Positions 35,840 through 44,836 of a stretch of DNA of 64,000 nt are shown one piece after another. The notes under the pieces are model-generated. The model searched no databases and was not told the origin of the DNA. It was given only the letters and a program-made list of their open reading frames with translations. Origin of the DNA: an uncultured Selenomonadales bacterium (GTDB lineage Bacteria > Bacillota > Negativicutes > Acidaminococcales > Acidaminococcaceae); NCBI GenBank assembly GCA_900314855.1, contig OMWZ01000001.1, positions 161,355 to 225,354 of the forward strand, given 5' to 3'. Both the position numbers and the translations under genes were made by a program. Numbering within the stretch: the first letter of the stretch is position 1; each line of letters opens with the position of its first letter.

Positions 35840-36445
35840 TTAGAACCCCAGATCTTCCCCGATGAGGAGGACTTCCATCTCCATGTGGTTCATCTTTTTC
35901 CAGTAGATGGTCTGGGCGCTGCAGATCCGCTGAGGACTGCGGCAGTCGTAGCAGCGGTCCTGCCGGATGGCGCAGGGAGTGCGGTATCCGTGACGGGCCG
36001 CATTGAGGGGCGCCGCGATATTACGGGCACGGAAGCAGGCTTCGTCCAGGGTAGGCACCAGCTTGTTTTGCCCAATGACGAAGTAGACCTTTTCGTGACC
36101 GAAGAGCGATCCTGCCACGCGGTTCCCCGTACCATCGATGTTCACCATCTCCCCTGTTTCGGCAAGGCCGTTCACGGAGGTGAGAAAGATATCCGCCGTC
36201 AGGCATTGGCGGGCCGTGGCGTAAAAATCCAAACCCTCCCTCGGATGTTTCGGGTCGTACACCTCATTGTGCCGGGCCAGGGCGTGGTAGAGGCCCATGG
36301 CAATCATGGATTCGGAATCGCCAAACCCTACGACTTTTCCATCGATAGCGCTATCGAGATAGGCCGTGGCGGCCGCCGCCGTATCAAAACAACGGACCGT
36401 GTAGCCTTTCTTTTCCAAGGCCTCTTTCACTTTGGTAAAATCCAC
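35840..36445 (-). CDS. LUD-domain protein (LutC/YkgG-like)
   Basis: 201 aa of the LUD (DUF162) family: GFGDSESMIAMGLYHAL, TSVNGLAETGEMVNIDGTGNR and GHEKVYFVIGQNKLV. Related domains occur in lactate-utilisation proteins LutB/LutC. A cysteine group near the C-terminus (C190-range, RYDC..RICSA region) may bind metal. The start GTG at 36445 has a perfect AAGGAGGT site, but that site lies inside a small hairpin. Found alone, without lutA/lutB. Confidence 0.85.
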   Translation of the reverse strand: MDFTKVKEALEKKGYTVRCFDTAAAATAYLDSAIDGKVVGFGDSESMIAMGLYHALARHNEVYDPKHPREGLDFYATARQCLTADIFLTSVNGLAETGEMVNIDGTGNRVAGSLFGHEKVYFVIGQNKLVPTLDEACFRARNIAAPLNAARHGYRTPCAIRQDRCYDCRSPQRICSAQTIYWKKMNHMEMEVLLIGEDLGF

Positions 36446-36458
36446 GGAGGACACCTCC
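36446..36458 (-). promoter_or_regulatory. Hairpin enclosing the ribosome-binding site of the LUD gene
   Basis: On the minus strand the Shine-Dalgarno GGAGG (36454-36458) pairs perfectly with CCTCC (36446-36450) through a 3-nt loop, immediately before the GTG start. It could limit initiation. Confidence 0.4.
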
Positions 36459-36520
36459 TTCCAACCATTCCCTATTATAGCATGACCGCCGGGAAACTCA
36501 AAGAAGGAGACTGGTGGCAT

Positions 36521-36548
36521 AAAAAAAGGGTTCCCGTAATGGGAACCC
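36521..36548 (-). terminator. Terminator of the 117-aa protein gene
   Basis: GGGTTCCC/GGGAACCC stem (36528-36535 with 36541-36548) followed on the minus strand by seven T. Confidence 0.85.
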
Positions 36549-36570
36549 CAGTATATCTTGTCACACTCTC

Positions 36571-36924
36571 TCAGCTTTCCAGCATTTCCTTTTCCATGGC
36601 AAGAATCGCCAAGCCAGCCTGACAAGCCGGGCAAAAGCAATGTTTGCCACCAGCTTCCTTCGTTTTTACGGCCAGGGCTTCCAGTTCCGCCGCCTTTTCG
36701 GCGCCAAAGAAACTCTTGCCCGCGTCGGAACAGAAAAACTCCAGGACTTCGTCGATGGTCTGCACGTCTTCCCGCAGTTCCGCCAGCAGCTTTTTCGCCG
36801 CTGCCGTCTCCCCGTCCGTGCCGACGGCCTTGACATAAGCCTCGGCGACGGCCTTCAAGCCGCTATAGATACTCGGTGCGGCCAACAATTCCTGTACTTT
36901 TTCCAATACCCTTGCGCTTGCCAT
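36571..36924 (-). CDS. Small helical protein with a CxCxxC motif, function unknown
   Basis: 117 aa, predicted helical, starting MASARVLEKVQELL. Cys96, Cys98 and Cys101 (HCFCPAC) near the C-terminus may bind a metal. ATG at 36924 follows AAGGAAGG; the upstream open frame reaches toward the tRNA and lacks a ribosome site. It ends at a strong terminator before the LUD gene. No family recognised. Confidence 0.75.
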   Translation of the reverse strand: MASARVLEKVQELLAAPSIYSGLKAVAEAYVKAVGTDGETAAAKKLLAELREDVQTIDEVLEFFCSDAGKSFFGAEKAAELEALAVKTKEAGGKHCFCPACQAGLAILAMEKEMLES

Positions 36925-37068
36925 GAGAATCTTCCTTCCTTTGCATTGACGGCCGCCTTTCGCGGCAGCACGCATCCTTTCCCCGCCGAAGCGGCGCGGA
37001 CACGAAGCGTGGAAGAACCGGACAGCCACGCTGCGCGCGACGCCCTGTTCCTGTTTTTCCGGATAAAA

Positions 37069-37144
37069 TGGTGGGCCTACAAGGATTCGAACCTTGGACC
37101 AATCGGTTATGAGCCGACGGCTCTGACCGCTGAGCTATAGGCCC
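37069..37144 (-). tRNA. tRNA with CAU anticodon (Ile2 or elongator Met)
   Basis: A 76-nt cloverleaf with 7-bp acceptor stem GGGCCTA/TAGGCCC, discriminator A, genome-encoded CCA, anticodon loop CTCATAA and T-loop GGTTCGAATCC. The CAU anticodon with A73 and the GGCTCATAACC arm resembles tRNA-Ile2 (lysidine-modified), but elongator Met cannot be excluded. Confidence 0.92.
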
Positions 37145-37156
37145 GGAACAAGAGAT

Positions 37157-37186
37157 ATTATACAACAAGGAAGCGGAGTTACGCAA
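37157..37186 (-). promoter_or_regulatory. Promoter of the tRNA gene, overlapping the rpoD terminator
   Basis: TTGCGT (37181-37186), 18-bp spacer and TATAAT (37157-37162) on the minus strand. The -35 lies in the loop of the hairpin that follows rpoD and the spacer includes its distal arm. Confidence 0.65.
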
Positions 37187-37200
37187 CACCGCTTCCTTGT
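37165..37200 (-). terminator. Hairpin after rpoD
   Basis: A perfect 12-bp stem (37165-37176 with 37189-37200, ACAAGGAAGCGG/CCGCTTCCTTGT) directly after the rpoD stop. The following tract has few T, so termination may be inefficient. Confidence 0.6.
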
Positions 37201-37209
37201 CTTTTCCCG

Positions 37210-39336
37210 TCAATCAATCACAAAATCCCGCAACTGGGCCGGACGTTTGCTGCGCAGGCGGCGCAGCGCCTTGGCCTCAATCTGGCGGATGCGTTCCCGC
37301 GTGACGCCAAAATGCTGGCCCACTTCTTCCAGCGTGCGCTGGCGGCCGTCTTTCAAGCCGAAGCGAAGTTCCAGGACCTCCCGTTCCCGCGTGCTCAGCG
37401 TGTTCAGGACTTCGTTCAGCTTCTCCCGCAGCAGGGCAAAAGAAGCCGCGTCTGCCGGCGCCGGCGCGTCGTGGTCTTCGATGAAGTCTCCCAAGTGGGA
37501 ATCCTCCTCTTCGCCGATCGGCGTTTCCATGGATACCGGCTCCTGGGCAATCTTCAAAATTTCCCGGACCCGTTCTTCAGTTGTTTCCATTTGTTCGGCA
37601 ATTTCCTTCGGGGTCGGTTCACGACCCAACTCCTGCAGAAGCTGCCGGGAAATACGAATCAGTTTATTGATCGTCTCTACCATGTGGACCGGAATCCGGA
37701 TGGTGCGGGCCTGGTCCGCAATGGCGCGGGTGATGGCCTGCCGAATCCACCACGTGGCGTAAGTACTGAATTTGAACCCTTTATTGTAATCGAACTTCTC
37801 TACGGCCTTGATCAAGCCCAGATTGCCTTCCTGGATCAGGTCAAGGAAAAGCATGCCGCGGCCCACATAGCGCTTCGCGATGCTGACGACCAGCCGCAGG
37901 TTCGCTTCGGACAAGCGCTGCTTGGCATCCTCGCCGAGCCGCTTGTAGCGTTCCAGGAGCTTCTTGAAAGCCTCCGCGAATTCCGCATGCCGTTTCGCGC
38001 CCGTCTTGGCCGTCGATTTCGCAGCCTTTTCCTGCAAAAGCTGCAGCAGGACATAAATCTCATAAAGGTTCCTGGTCGCCGGTTCGCTGGCTTCGTCCCG
38101 CCGTTCCACGGCGCTGTTCCAATTCTCGCAGGGAATGTGCTCCGACTCCATCAGGTTATGCAGCCGTTCCCGTTCGTTCTGCGTGAAATACCGCGTCATG
38201 GCGGCGAAATTCTCCGCCGTGATGGTCTCGCCGGCAGCGTGCCTTTTCTCCATGGCCGCAATCGCCAGGGGGAGGGACCGTTCGTCGGCCAGGCGGTTTT
38301 CCTCCTCCATCAGGAAAGCAATGCGCTTGCAAATCTTGTCCAGGGACGTCTTGACCGTCAGCTCCGTCACGTCGGCGGAAACCTTCTTACCCGCCTCGAT
38401 ACGCAAGACCTGTTTCCCCTTGTCCATGCGCTTCGCCAGTTCCACCTCGTCTTCGCCCTGTAACAGGCTGACGCGGCCGATTTCTTTCAGGTACATACGG
38501 ACAGGGTCATCGATTGCGACATTTTCGGACCCTGCCGTTTCCGTCAGTTTCCGCGCTTCCGCCAGTTCGCTGTCTTCGTCCCCTTCTTCTTCTTCTGCCG
38601 CCAGCAGATCTTCTTCTCCTTCCCCATCATCAGGAAGGACCGTGTAGCTGCGCGCGGCCAGGTAGTCATAGACAAAATCCAGGGCGTCGTCACTGGTGAC
38701 GTTGGCCGGCAGGATATCATTGATTTCGCCATACGTAATCTGACCGCCGTTCTTGGAAGCTTTTAATTCCAAGTCCGCCAGTTTATGCAACGGAAAATCC
38801 TTCGGCGCGTTGGCCAGGAGCTCTTCGCTCACGCCGGGCACCGTTCCCTTTCCGCCCTTCGCCGTATCTTTCGCCGCTTCCGCGGCCGGTTCTGTCTTAC
38901 CCGTCTTTTTGCTGCCCTTGGCCGCCTTGCTGTCCTTGGAAGACTTGGAAGATTTGGCCGCCGTTTTGGGTGCTTTGGGCTTGGGCGCCTTGCCCGTCCC
39001 GGTGGCCACGGACTCCGTCCCTTCTTGGGCCGCTTTGGCCGCCTTGGACGGTTTTTCCGCCTTTACGGCGGCTTCGGAAACGACCTTTGCCTCTTCTCCC
39101 TTCGGCTTCCGATGGGAAGCCTTACGGGGAGATTTCACTTCCGCCCCGGCCTTTCCTGCCGTGTCTTTCTTCGGGGCCTCGGGCTCCGTCACGGCATCCT
39201 GCGGAACGGCCGGCTTGTCCTTTTTACGGGAACCGGTCGTAGCGGTCTTGGCCTTTTTCGTCTTCTTTTCCAGCGTTTCGACGTCAGCGGCTGCCATATT
39301 CTTTTCTTTGCGCGTTTCTTTCTTAGTCGTTGCCAT
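37210..39336 (-). CDS. rpoD: Primary sigma factor RpoD/SigA with long extra segments
   Basis: 708 aa, about twice the size of Bacillus SigA. Residues 1-165 are a Lys/Ala-rich low-complexity extension; region 1.1 is near 170-235, an acidic stretch near 238-262, and region 1.2 near 275-310 ([16 protein letters not shown]). About 150 residues (312-472) separate regions 1.2 and 2, like the non-conserved region of proteobacterial sigma-70. Regions 2-4 are canonical ([15 protein letters not shown]; helix-turn-helix [19 protein letters not shown]). The ATG at 39336 overlaps dnaG by 14 bases with a weak ribosome site; Met14 is an alternative start. Co-transcribed with dnaG, as usual. Confidence 0.95.
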   Translation of the reverse strand: MATTKKETRKEKNMAAADVETLEKKTKKAKTATTGSRKKDKPAVPQDAVTEPEAPKKDTAGKAGAEVKSPRKASHRKPKGEEAKVVSEAAVKAEKPSKAAKAAQEGTESVATGTGKAPKPKAPKTAAKSSKSSKDSKAAKGSKKTGKTEPAAEAAKDTAKGGKGTVPGVSEELLANAPKDFPLHKLADLELKASKNGGQITYGEINDILPANVTSDDALDFVYDYLAARSYTVLPDDGEGEEDLLAAEEEEGDEDSELAEARKLTETAGSENVAIDDPVRMYLKEIGRVSLLQGEDEVELAKRMDKGKQVLRIEAGKKVSADVTELTVKTSLDKICKRIAFLMEEENRLADERSLPLAIAAMEKRHAAGETITAENFAAMTRYFTQNERERLHNLMESEHIPCENWNSAVERRDEASEPATRNLYEIYVLLQLLQEKAAKSTAKTGAKRHAEFAEAFKKLLERYKRLGEDAKQRLSEANLRLVVSIAKRYVGRGMLFLDLIQEGNLGLIKAVEKFDYNKGFKFSTYATWWIRQAITRAIADQARTIRIPVHMVETINKLIRISRQLLQELGREPTPKEIAEQMETTEERVREILKIAQEPVSMETPIGEEEDSHLGDFIEDHDAPAPADAASFALLREKLNEVLNTLSTREREVLELRFGLKDGRQRTLEEVGQHFGVTRERIRQIEAKALRRLRSKRPAQLRDFVID

Positions 39337-41122
39337 AGAGTTTTGTAATTTTCCCTCTCAACTCATTACATATTTGAAGCTCTTCACTGAGCCTCGCATC
39401 GTTTTCTTTCGCGTAGCGTCCCGCCAGGACACTATGCCGGGCGTATTCCGTCTCCAAATGATGGAGTTCCATCCGGCGGAGGCAGTCCGCGGCGGACTGC
39501 TGCCGCGCCTCCTCGGTCATGTCACTTGTTTCGTCGAGCGACAGGATTCGCGCCGTCTCGGCGCGCACCGCTTCCTCCCCGTCTTCCAGCAACCTGGTCC
39601 GGATTCGATCCGGCGCTTCCTGCTGCAGATTCAGCAGCTTCTCATAGATTTGTTGGCGAACCGGGGAAACAAAACCCGTTTCCCACAACTTGTCGCCCCA
39701 CTGGGACAGCAAATCGGGATGACGGAGGAACAGGGACAGAAGGCCGCTTTCCGCCTGGGACAGGGCATCAGGGATTCCCTGCGGGACAGGCTGCGGCGGC
39801 AGGGAAGCCGGCCCTTCGAAGACACGGCGCGACTTTCCCTTGCGATATTCACTGAGGATGAGTCCCTCGTCGATGACGAGGAGCTGGGCCGCCAGTTTCA
39901 TGTACCCGGCAGCTTCAATCTCATTCCTGCATTCTTGCAGATACGGTACTATATTCGACACGGCCCGAACTTTTCCTGCCAAATCCGCCACATTCTCGTG
40001 GCTGACGGCATAGCGGATCTGAAATTCCGTTCCGTCCCAGGCATGTCGCACCAAGTCCTCGAACGCTTCCTTGCCGGCCTTGCGGACGTATTCATCAGGG
40101 TCCTTGCCGGCCGGCACGTTGAGAACCTTGACGGCCAGCCCTGCCGCCTTGGCAATACTGACAGCCCGAACGGCATTTCGCCGTCCCGCGTCATCGCTGT
40201 CATAGGCAAATACGACTTGTTCCGCCAACCTGGCCAGGAGCTTCGCGTGATCCCGGCTAAAGGCCGTTCCCAGGGAAGCGACAACCCGGTCGACACCGGC
40301 CGCGTGGAGACTGATCGCGTCCATATACCCCTCGACGACGATGGCCTCTTTGGCAGCCCGGATGGCCCGAATGGCCACATCCAGGCCGAAAAGCGTATCC
40401 CGCTTTTGGAAAATATCCGTCTCCCCCGTGTTGATGTATTTGGGGAGACCATCCCCCAGGACGCGGCCCCCGAAGGCAATGACGCGACCACGGGGATCCT
40501 TGATGGGAATCATGACGCGGCCGATAAAAGCGTCGAGAAGGCGGCCATTTTTTTCGCGGATCAGGCCGGCCCGCAGCATCTGGTCATCCGTGGCACCTTT
40601 TTTGCCCACGTTGCGTCGCAGGGAGCCAAAACTCGGCAAGGACGCCCCCAGGGAAAAACGCTGGATGATTTCGTCCGTAATGCCGCGCTGACGCAGGTAC
40701 TCCCGCGCCGTTTTCCCATACTCCGTTTTCGCCAGGCAGGCCTCGAAATAGCGACCGGCCAGCTCGTTAACTTTGTACAGTTCTTCCCGGGCCCTGGCGC
40801 GGCGGATATCCGCCGCCGTGCGGTGGGATTCCGGAACGGGAATATGGGCTCTCTCCGCCAACTGCCGCAGCGCCTCGGCAAAGGGGATGTTTTCCATTTT
40901 CTCCACAAAAGTAAAGACATCCCCGCCGGTGTGGCAACCGAAGCAGTAGAAGAACTGCCCGTCCCGATTCACGGAAAAGGACGGCGTCTTTTCGCCGTGG
41001 AAAGGGCAGCAGGCCCAATAGGAACGGCCCCGTTTCTGGAGGGAAACATAGCTGGAAATAACCTCGACAATATCGGAGCTGTCCTTTACTTTTTGTTTGA
41101 AATCCTCAAAATTCTGATCCAT
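39323..41122 (-). CDS. dnaG: DNA primase
   Basis: 599 aa; makes RNA primers for the replication fork. CHC2 zinc ligands are Cys39, His42, Cys60 and Cys63 (CPFH, CFGC); the catalytic core has EGYMDAISL and YDSDDAGRR of the TOPRIM fold; the C-terminal helicase-binding domain is present. ATG at 41122 follows AAAGGAG. First gene of the dnaG-rpoD pair. Confidence 0.97.
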   Translation of the reverse strand: MDQNFEDFKQKVKDSSDIVEVISSYVSLQKRGRSYWACCPFHGEKTPSFSVNRDGQFFYCFGCHTGGDVFTFVEKMENIPFAEALRQLAERAHIPVPESHRTAADIRRARAREELYKVNELAGRYFEACLAKTEYGKTAREYLRQRGITDEIIQRFSLGASLPSFGSLRRNVGKKGATDDQMLRAGLIREKNGRLLDAFIGRVMIPIKDPRGRVIAFGGRVLGDGLPKYINTGETDIFQKRDTLFGLDVAIRAIRAAKEAIVVEGYMDAISLHAAGVDRVVASLGTAFSRDHAKLLARLAEQVVFAYDSDDAGRRNAVRAVSIAKAAGLAVKVLNVPAGKDPDEYVRKAGKEAFEDLVRHAWDGTEFQIRYAVSHENVADLAGKVRAVSNIVPYLQECRNEIEAAGYMKLAAQLLVIDEGLILSEYRKGKSRRVFEGPASLPPQPVPQGIPDALSQAESGLLSLFLRHPDLLSQWGDKLWETGFVSPVRQQIYEKLLNLQQEAPDRIRTRLLEDGEEAVRAETARILSLDETSDMTEEARQQSAADCLRRMELHHLETEYARHSVLAGRYAKENDARLSEELQICNELRGKITKLYGND

Positions 41123-41250
41123 GGCAGCTCCTTTGTTTTCCCTACCCTCTATATTCTAGGCCTGTGAAAAAAATCCTGCTTTTTTTAAAAACTTTACTTG
41201 ACATTTCGCAAAAAATATGGATGAACTGTGCGAATGTACAGAACATTCCC

Positions 41251-42237
41251 CTAATTTACCTTCGGGATGAAATATTCCTGGAAGGTGGCAAGGGCGCTTA
41301 AGTCCGTCAGGCCCGACACATAATCGATGATAGCCTGCTCCTTGCCGAACCGTTCAAAGGAAAGCTGGACCTTATCCGGCAGGAGGGACGGGGTTTTCAT
41401 ATATAAGTCCAAAATGGACAGGACCACATGTTCCGCCTTGCGATGTTCCTTTTCCAGGACAGGGCCTTCGTAGACATAGGCAAACATAAAATTGCGGAAC
41501 TCCTCGACCGCTTCATCGTAATAGGAATCCCATACGATGTCCTGCCCGCCCTGGGAGCATTCGACGATGTTGTGGACGAGAATATCCAGGATTTGCGACG
41601 GCTCCGTCCCCAACCGCATGGCGACAAGCCCCGGCAAGGTTTCCTTGCCGATAATGCCTGCCTTGACGGCATCGTCGAAGTCGTGGCACAAGTAGGCCAG
41701 GCGGTCGCAGCGGCGCACGACGGCGCCTTCGGGCGTACGGGGCAATGTTTCCCCCGTATGGCAGACGATGGCATCTTGCACGACCGTCGTCAGGTTCAGT
41801 CCTCTCCCCTGGCGGCCGTAAAACCGGACCACGCGCAGGCTCTGTTCGTTGTGGTTGAAATGTCCCATGTATTTTCGGATGGCTTTTTCCCCGGCATGGC
41901 CAAACGGCGTGTGCCCCAAGTCGTGGCCCAGGGCGGCCGCCTCGATCATGTCCTCGTTCAGGCCCAGGGCCCGGCCGATGGTCCGGGCAATCTGGGACAC
42001 CTCCATGCTGTGGGTCAGCCGCGTCCGATAATGGTCCCCAGGCTGCAGGTAGACCTGGGTCTTGTGTTTCAGCTTCCGAAAGGCGCTACTGTGGATGACA
42101 CGGTCCCGGTCCCGCTGGAACCTGGTCCTCAGGTCGTCATCCTCCTCCGGGGCCAGGCGCATGGCCTCGCGGCTCTTGGCAGCCCAAGGCTGCAACAGCT
42201 CATATTCCCGTTGTTCTGTCCGTTCCCGAATGTTCAT
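41251..42237 (-). CDS. dgt: dGTP triphosphohydrolase-like HD protein
   Basis: 328 aa. HD-domain hydrolase of dNTPs with TRLTHSMEV, the metal site ALGHDLGHTPFGH and FNHNEQSLRVV, as in type 2 deoxyguanosine-triphosphate triphosphohydrolase-like proteins. ATG at 42237 follows AAAGGAG; the frame extends upstream across a terminator. It lies just upstream of dnaG on the same strand. Confidence 0.93.
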   Translation of the reverse strand: MNIRERTEQREYELLQPWAAKSREAMRLAPEEDDDLRTRFQRDRDRVIHSSAFRKLKHKTQVYLQPGDHYRTRLTHSMEVSQIARTIGRALGLNEDMIEAAALGHDLGHTPFGHAGEKAIRKYMGHFNHNEQSLRVVRFYGRQGRGLNLTTVVQDAIVCHTGETLPRTPEGAVVRRCDRLAYLCHDFDDAVKAGIIGKETLPGLVAMRLGTEPSQILDILVHNIVECSQGGQDIVWDSYYDEAVEEFRNFMFAYVYEGPVLEKEHRKAEHVVLSILDLYMKTPSLLPDKVQLSFERFGKEQAIIDYVSGLTDLSALATFQEYFIPKVN

Positions 42238-42301
42238 AGGGCACTCCTTTCCCGTGGGAGCCTGCGTTTCCCATCCGGCGCCGCAGGGCGCCAAGGAAGG
42301 C

Positions 42302-42336
42302 AAAAATGCTCTCTCCGCCGATCCGACGGAGGGAGC
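42302..42336 (-). terminator. Terminator of ppsR
   Basis: A 10-bp stem (42308-42317 with 42327-42336) followed on the minus strand by ATTTTTG. Confidence 0.75.
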
Positions 42337-42348
42337 AAGTTGACCGTA

Positions 42349-43185
42349 TCAGGCTTCCCCATGATACCGTTCCTGGTTCTTGTGATAATAATCGAGGACA
42401 ATGCCGGCTGTTTCTTCAATCGCCCGGTTCGATACATTGATGACCATGCAATGGACCCGGCGCATAATTGCCTTGGCATATTCCAATTCTTCGTTGATGC
42501 GGTTGATGTCCGCGTAAACCGCCTTGTCGGATAGCCCCATGGTCTTGAGGCGTGTAGTCCGAATATCGATCAGTTTGTACGGATCGATCAACAGTCCGAT
42601 AATGCGATGCGGCGGTACTTTGAAGAGCTCCGGCGGCGGCGTGATCTCCGGCACCAGGGGGACGTTGGCTACCTTCAGCTGTTTATTGGCCAGATACATG
42701 GACAGCGGGGTCTTCGACGTGCGGGACACGCCGATGATGACAATGTCCGCCTTGAGCAATCCCAGGGGATTCTTGCCATCGTCATACTTGACAGCGAATT
42801 CGATGGCTTCAACCCGTTTGAAATATTCGTGGTCCAGGGCGTGAATCAGGCCGGCCTGGTTTTTCGGAATCAGTCCCGAATTCTTCTCAATGGCCTTCAG
42901 CATCGGCCCCAGGACATCGACAACCTGCAGATTCAGTTCCAGGGCCCGGTCGGCCAGATGCTTGCGTAGTTCCGCGCTGACAATGGTGTAACAGACGACA
43001 GCATGATTCTCCGCCGCCTCTTCCAGGGTACGGTCGATCTGTTCCCGATTGTTTACATAAGGAATGCGGATGACATCGAACTGGGTTTCCGTAAATTGGC
43101 TTACTGTCGCTTTGATGACCGACTCGGCCGTCCCGCCGATGGAGTCGGACAAAGCGTAGATAATGGGATTCTTCGCGTTATCTAT
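42349..43185 (-). CDS. Pyruvate, phosphate dikinase regulatory protein (kinase/phosphorylase), apparent AUA or AUC start
   Basis: DUF299/PpsR family protein that phosphorylates and dephosphorylates pyruvate phosphate dikinase or PEP synthase with ADP/Pi. The family core is intact: GVSRTSKTPLSMYLA (P-loop-like), VEAIEFAVKYDDG and ANVPLVPEITPP. The conserved first strand IIYALSDSIGGTAE extends upstream of the only standard codon (TTG at 43152), and no ATG, GTG or TTG occurs between it and the in-frame stop. A GGGAGGG site is placed 7 bases before ATA (43185) or 4 before ATC (43188), so a rare start is inferred; I give the ATA. It overlaps the ccpN end, the usual ccpN-ppsR order. Confidence 0.85.
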   Translation of the reverse strand: MDNAKNPIIYALSDSIGGTAESVIKATVSQFTETQFDVIRIPYVNNREQIDRTLEEAAENHAVVCYTIVSAELRKHLADRALELNLQVVDVLGPMLKAIEKNSGLIPKNQAGLIHALDHEYFKRVEAIEFAVKYDDGKNPLGLLKADIVIIGVSRTSKTPLSMYLANKQLKVANVPLVPEITPPPELFKVPPHRIIGLLIDPYKLIDIRTTRLKTMGLSDKAVYADINRINEELEYAKAIMRRVHCMVINVSNRAIEETAGIVLDYYHKNQERYHGEA

Positions 43186-43840
43186 GATCGTTCCCTCCCT
43201 TTCCTTCGGCTATATCCACCAACAGCCTCGTGAAATTTGTCTTCGTGATACGGCCCGTGATCTCGTAGCTCCGCGTCGCTTCGTCCACACAGCGCACGAC
43301 CGGCAGCCCGTCGATTTCGTTGTCGATGACCTTGCGGGCCGCGGCGGCGACCGATTCTTCCGACGTCACCATGACCATTTTCGCCAGGGGGGTCATGACC
43401 ATGACCACGGGGACATCCTTCAAATCGCCGCTGTTGTTGGTGGCTGCCTTCAAAAGATCCTTGCGGGACACAACCCCGACGAGGAGATTCTTCTCGTCAA
43501 CAACATACACGGAGCCGACGTCCTCCAGGAACATGGTGACGACTGCCTCATAAGCGTTCTTGTCGTTCGTGATCGCCACCGGCATGGACTGGATGTCCCC
43601 GACGCGGATGGCGGAAATTTCCTCCATCAGCATCCCCAGGGTGTTCTTTCCCGTATAAAAATACCCTACTTTCGGCCGCGCGTCAATGATGCCGCCCATC
43701 ACCAGGATCGCCAGGTCACTGCGCAGCGCCGCCCGGGTCACATTCAACTGTTTCGCGATGTGATCCCCTGTAATCGGTCCGCTCTGGCGAACAATTTCGG
43801 CAATGCGTTTTTGTCTATTGCTCAATGCCACTTGTTTCAC
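43178..43840 (-). CDS. ccpN: CcpN-like regulator (helix-turn-helix plus two CBS domains)
   Basis: 220 aa: N-terminal helix-turn-helix (about 5-65, GDHIAKQLNVTRAALRSDLAIL) and two CBS domains (about 75-205). In Bacillus CcpN represses gluconeogenic genes and its CBS pair senses adenine nucleotides; it is typically paired with yqfL (ppsR), as here. The start codon is GTG at 43840, although a second GTG (codon 4) is better spaced from AAGGGG. Confidence 0.9.
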   Translation of the reverse strand: MKQVALSNRQKRIAEIVRQSGPITGDHIAKQLNVTRAALRSDLAILVMGGIIDARPKVGYFYTGKNTLGMLMEEISAIRVGDIQSMPVAITNDKNAYEAVVTMFLEDVGSVYVVDEKNLLVGVVSRKDLLKAATNNSGDLKDVPVVMVMTPLAKMVMVTSEESVAAAARKVIDNEIDGLPVVRCVDEATRSYEITGRITKTNFTRLLVDIAEGKGGNDHR

Positions 43841-43940
43841 ACCCCTTCGAATTCCGCCGCGCCTCTCCCGTACCCGGACCCGTTGTCCAGCTGGGGAAAT
43901 AGGACGAAAAGAAAATATTGCGCCTATTTAGTATACACTG

Positions 43941-43969
43941 ATTATAGGAAATTTTCCAAAGTTGCGCAA
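43941..43969 (-). promoter_or_regulatory. Promoter of ccpN-ppsR
   Basis: TTGCGC (43964-43969), 17-bp spacer and TATAAT (43941-43946) on the minus strand, about 100 bases before ccpN. Confidence 0.65.
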
Positions 43970-44033
43970 CTTATTTTTTGAATTCGAGGAAGGAGTCGTT
44001 CTCCCGATATCGCGGGACTGCAGGCGTCTCTTG

Positions 44034-44816
44034 TTACCAGCCCCGGCCGGCGCCACCACCGCCGCCGGAACCACCGCCAAAACCGCCCCCGGAGCCACCG
44101 CCGAACCCGCCTCCGAAACCACCGCCATAGAAGATGCCGCCATGCCGCGTCCGACGGAATCCACCGCCACCGCCGCCGCCGGGACCACCGAAAAAGAACC
44201 CGAAAAGGAGGAGGGAGACGACGATGAAGGCCGCCACGTCGGACATATGGATTGCCTGGGCGCGGCTGTCCCCCAAGCGCGTATTGGCGGAAACATCCAG
44301 GTTCTTGAGTTCCAGGCCATACTCCTTCAGAACGGTCCGCAGCACCGCCGTGTATCCTTGGGCAATGCCCTTGTCATAGTTTCCCTGCCGAAAGTACGGC
44401 AGCATCGCCTCGTCCTGGATGCGCCCGGCCAACCCGTCCGGCAAGGCTCCCTCCAGGCCGTAGCCCACCTCAATCCGGGAGCGGCGGTCTCCGACCGATA
44501 CGAGAATCAGGACGCCATTGTTCAGTTTTTTGTCGCCGATGCCCCACTGACGCAAGACAGCCAGTGCGTACTCGTCGGGACTTTCGCCGCCCAAATCACG
44601 GACGGTCAGGACGGCAATCTGCGCCTTAGTCCGCTTGGCCAAGGCCTGACTGTAGGCATTGATGGCCTTTTCCGTCTGCGTGGAAAGGATTCCCGCCTGG
44701 TCCAGGACATACTCCCCTGCTGACGGCCTTGCCGGGACCACCGGTGCCGCGTCGGCCCCTGTCAACGGCAGGAAAAGTGCCAGCAGCAGCATGACGAGAA
44801 ACAGTGCGCGTTTCAC
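44034..44816 (-). CDS. TPM-domain membrane protein with Gly-rich tail
   Basis: 260 aa: signal peptide (about 1-23), extracytoplasmic TPM domain (about 35-170; YVLDQAGILS, IAVLTVRDLGGESPDEYA, GVLILVSVGDRRSRIEVGYGLEG), one membrane helix (about 190-207) and a Gly-rich tail of about 50 residues. YgcG/TPM proteins are often paired with LemA, as here. Roles are poorly defined; acid-phosphatase or photosystem-repair activities are known only for plant relatives. Confidence 0.9.
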   Translation of the reverse strand: MKRALFLVMLLLALFLPLTGADAAPVVPARPSAGEYVLDQAGILSTQTEKAINAYSQALAKRTKAQIAVLTVRDLGGESPDEYALAVLRQWGIGDKKLNNGVLILVSVGDRRSRIEVGYGLEGALPDGLAGRIQDEAMLPYFRQGNYDKGIAQGYTAVLRTVLKEYGLELKNLDVSANTRLGDSRAQAIHMSDVAAFIVVSLLLFGFFFGGPGGGGGGGFRRTRHGGIFYGGGFGGGFGGGSGGGFGGGSGGGGGAGRGW

Positions 44817-44836
44817 AGTCAGGTCCCTCCACTCAC

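Noticed and set aside
38753..41167. 804-codon plus-strand frame opposite rpoD and dnaG
   Set aside because: Spans two well-identified essential genes in antisense; its composition follows from the Lys/Ala-rich rpoD tail and dnaG codons.
41232..41248. Inverted repeat GAATGT-N5-ACATTC between dnaG and dgt, considered as an SOS box
   Set aside because: It does not match the Firmicute LexA consensus CGAAC-N4-GTTCG and is only 6 bp per arm; chance is plausible.
44040..44210. GGC/GCC-rich repetitive stretch
   Set aside because: It encodes the Gly-rich tail of the TPM protein, not an independent repeat element.
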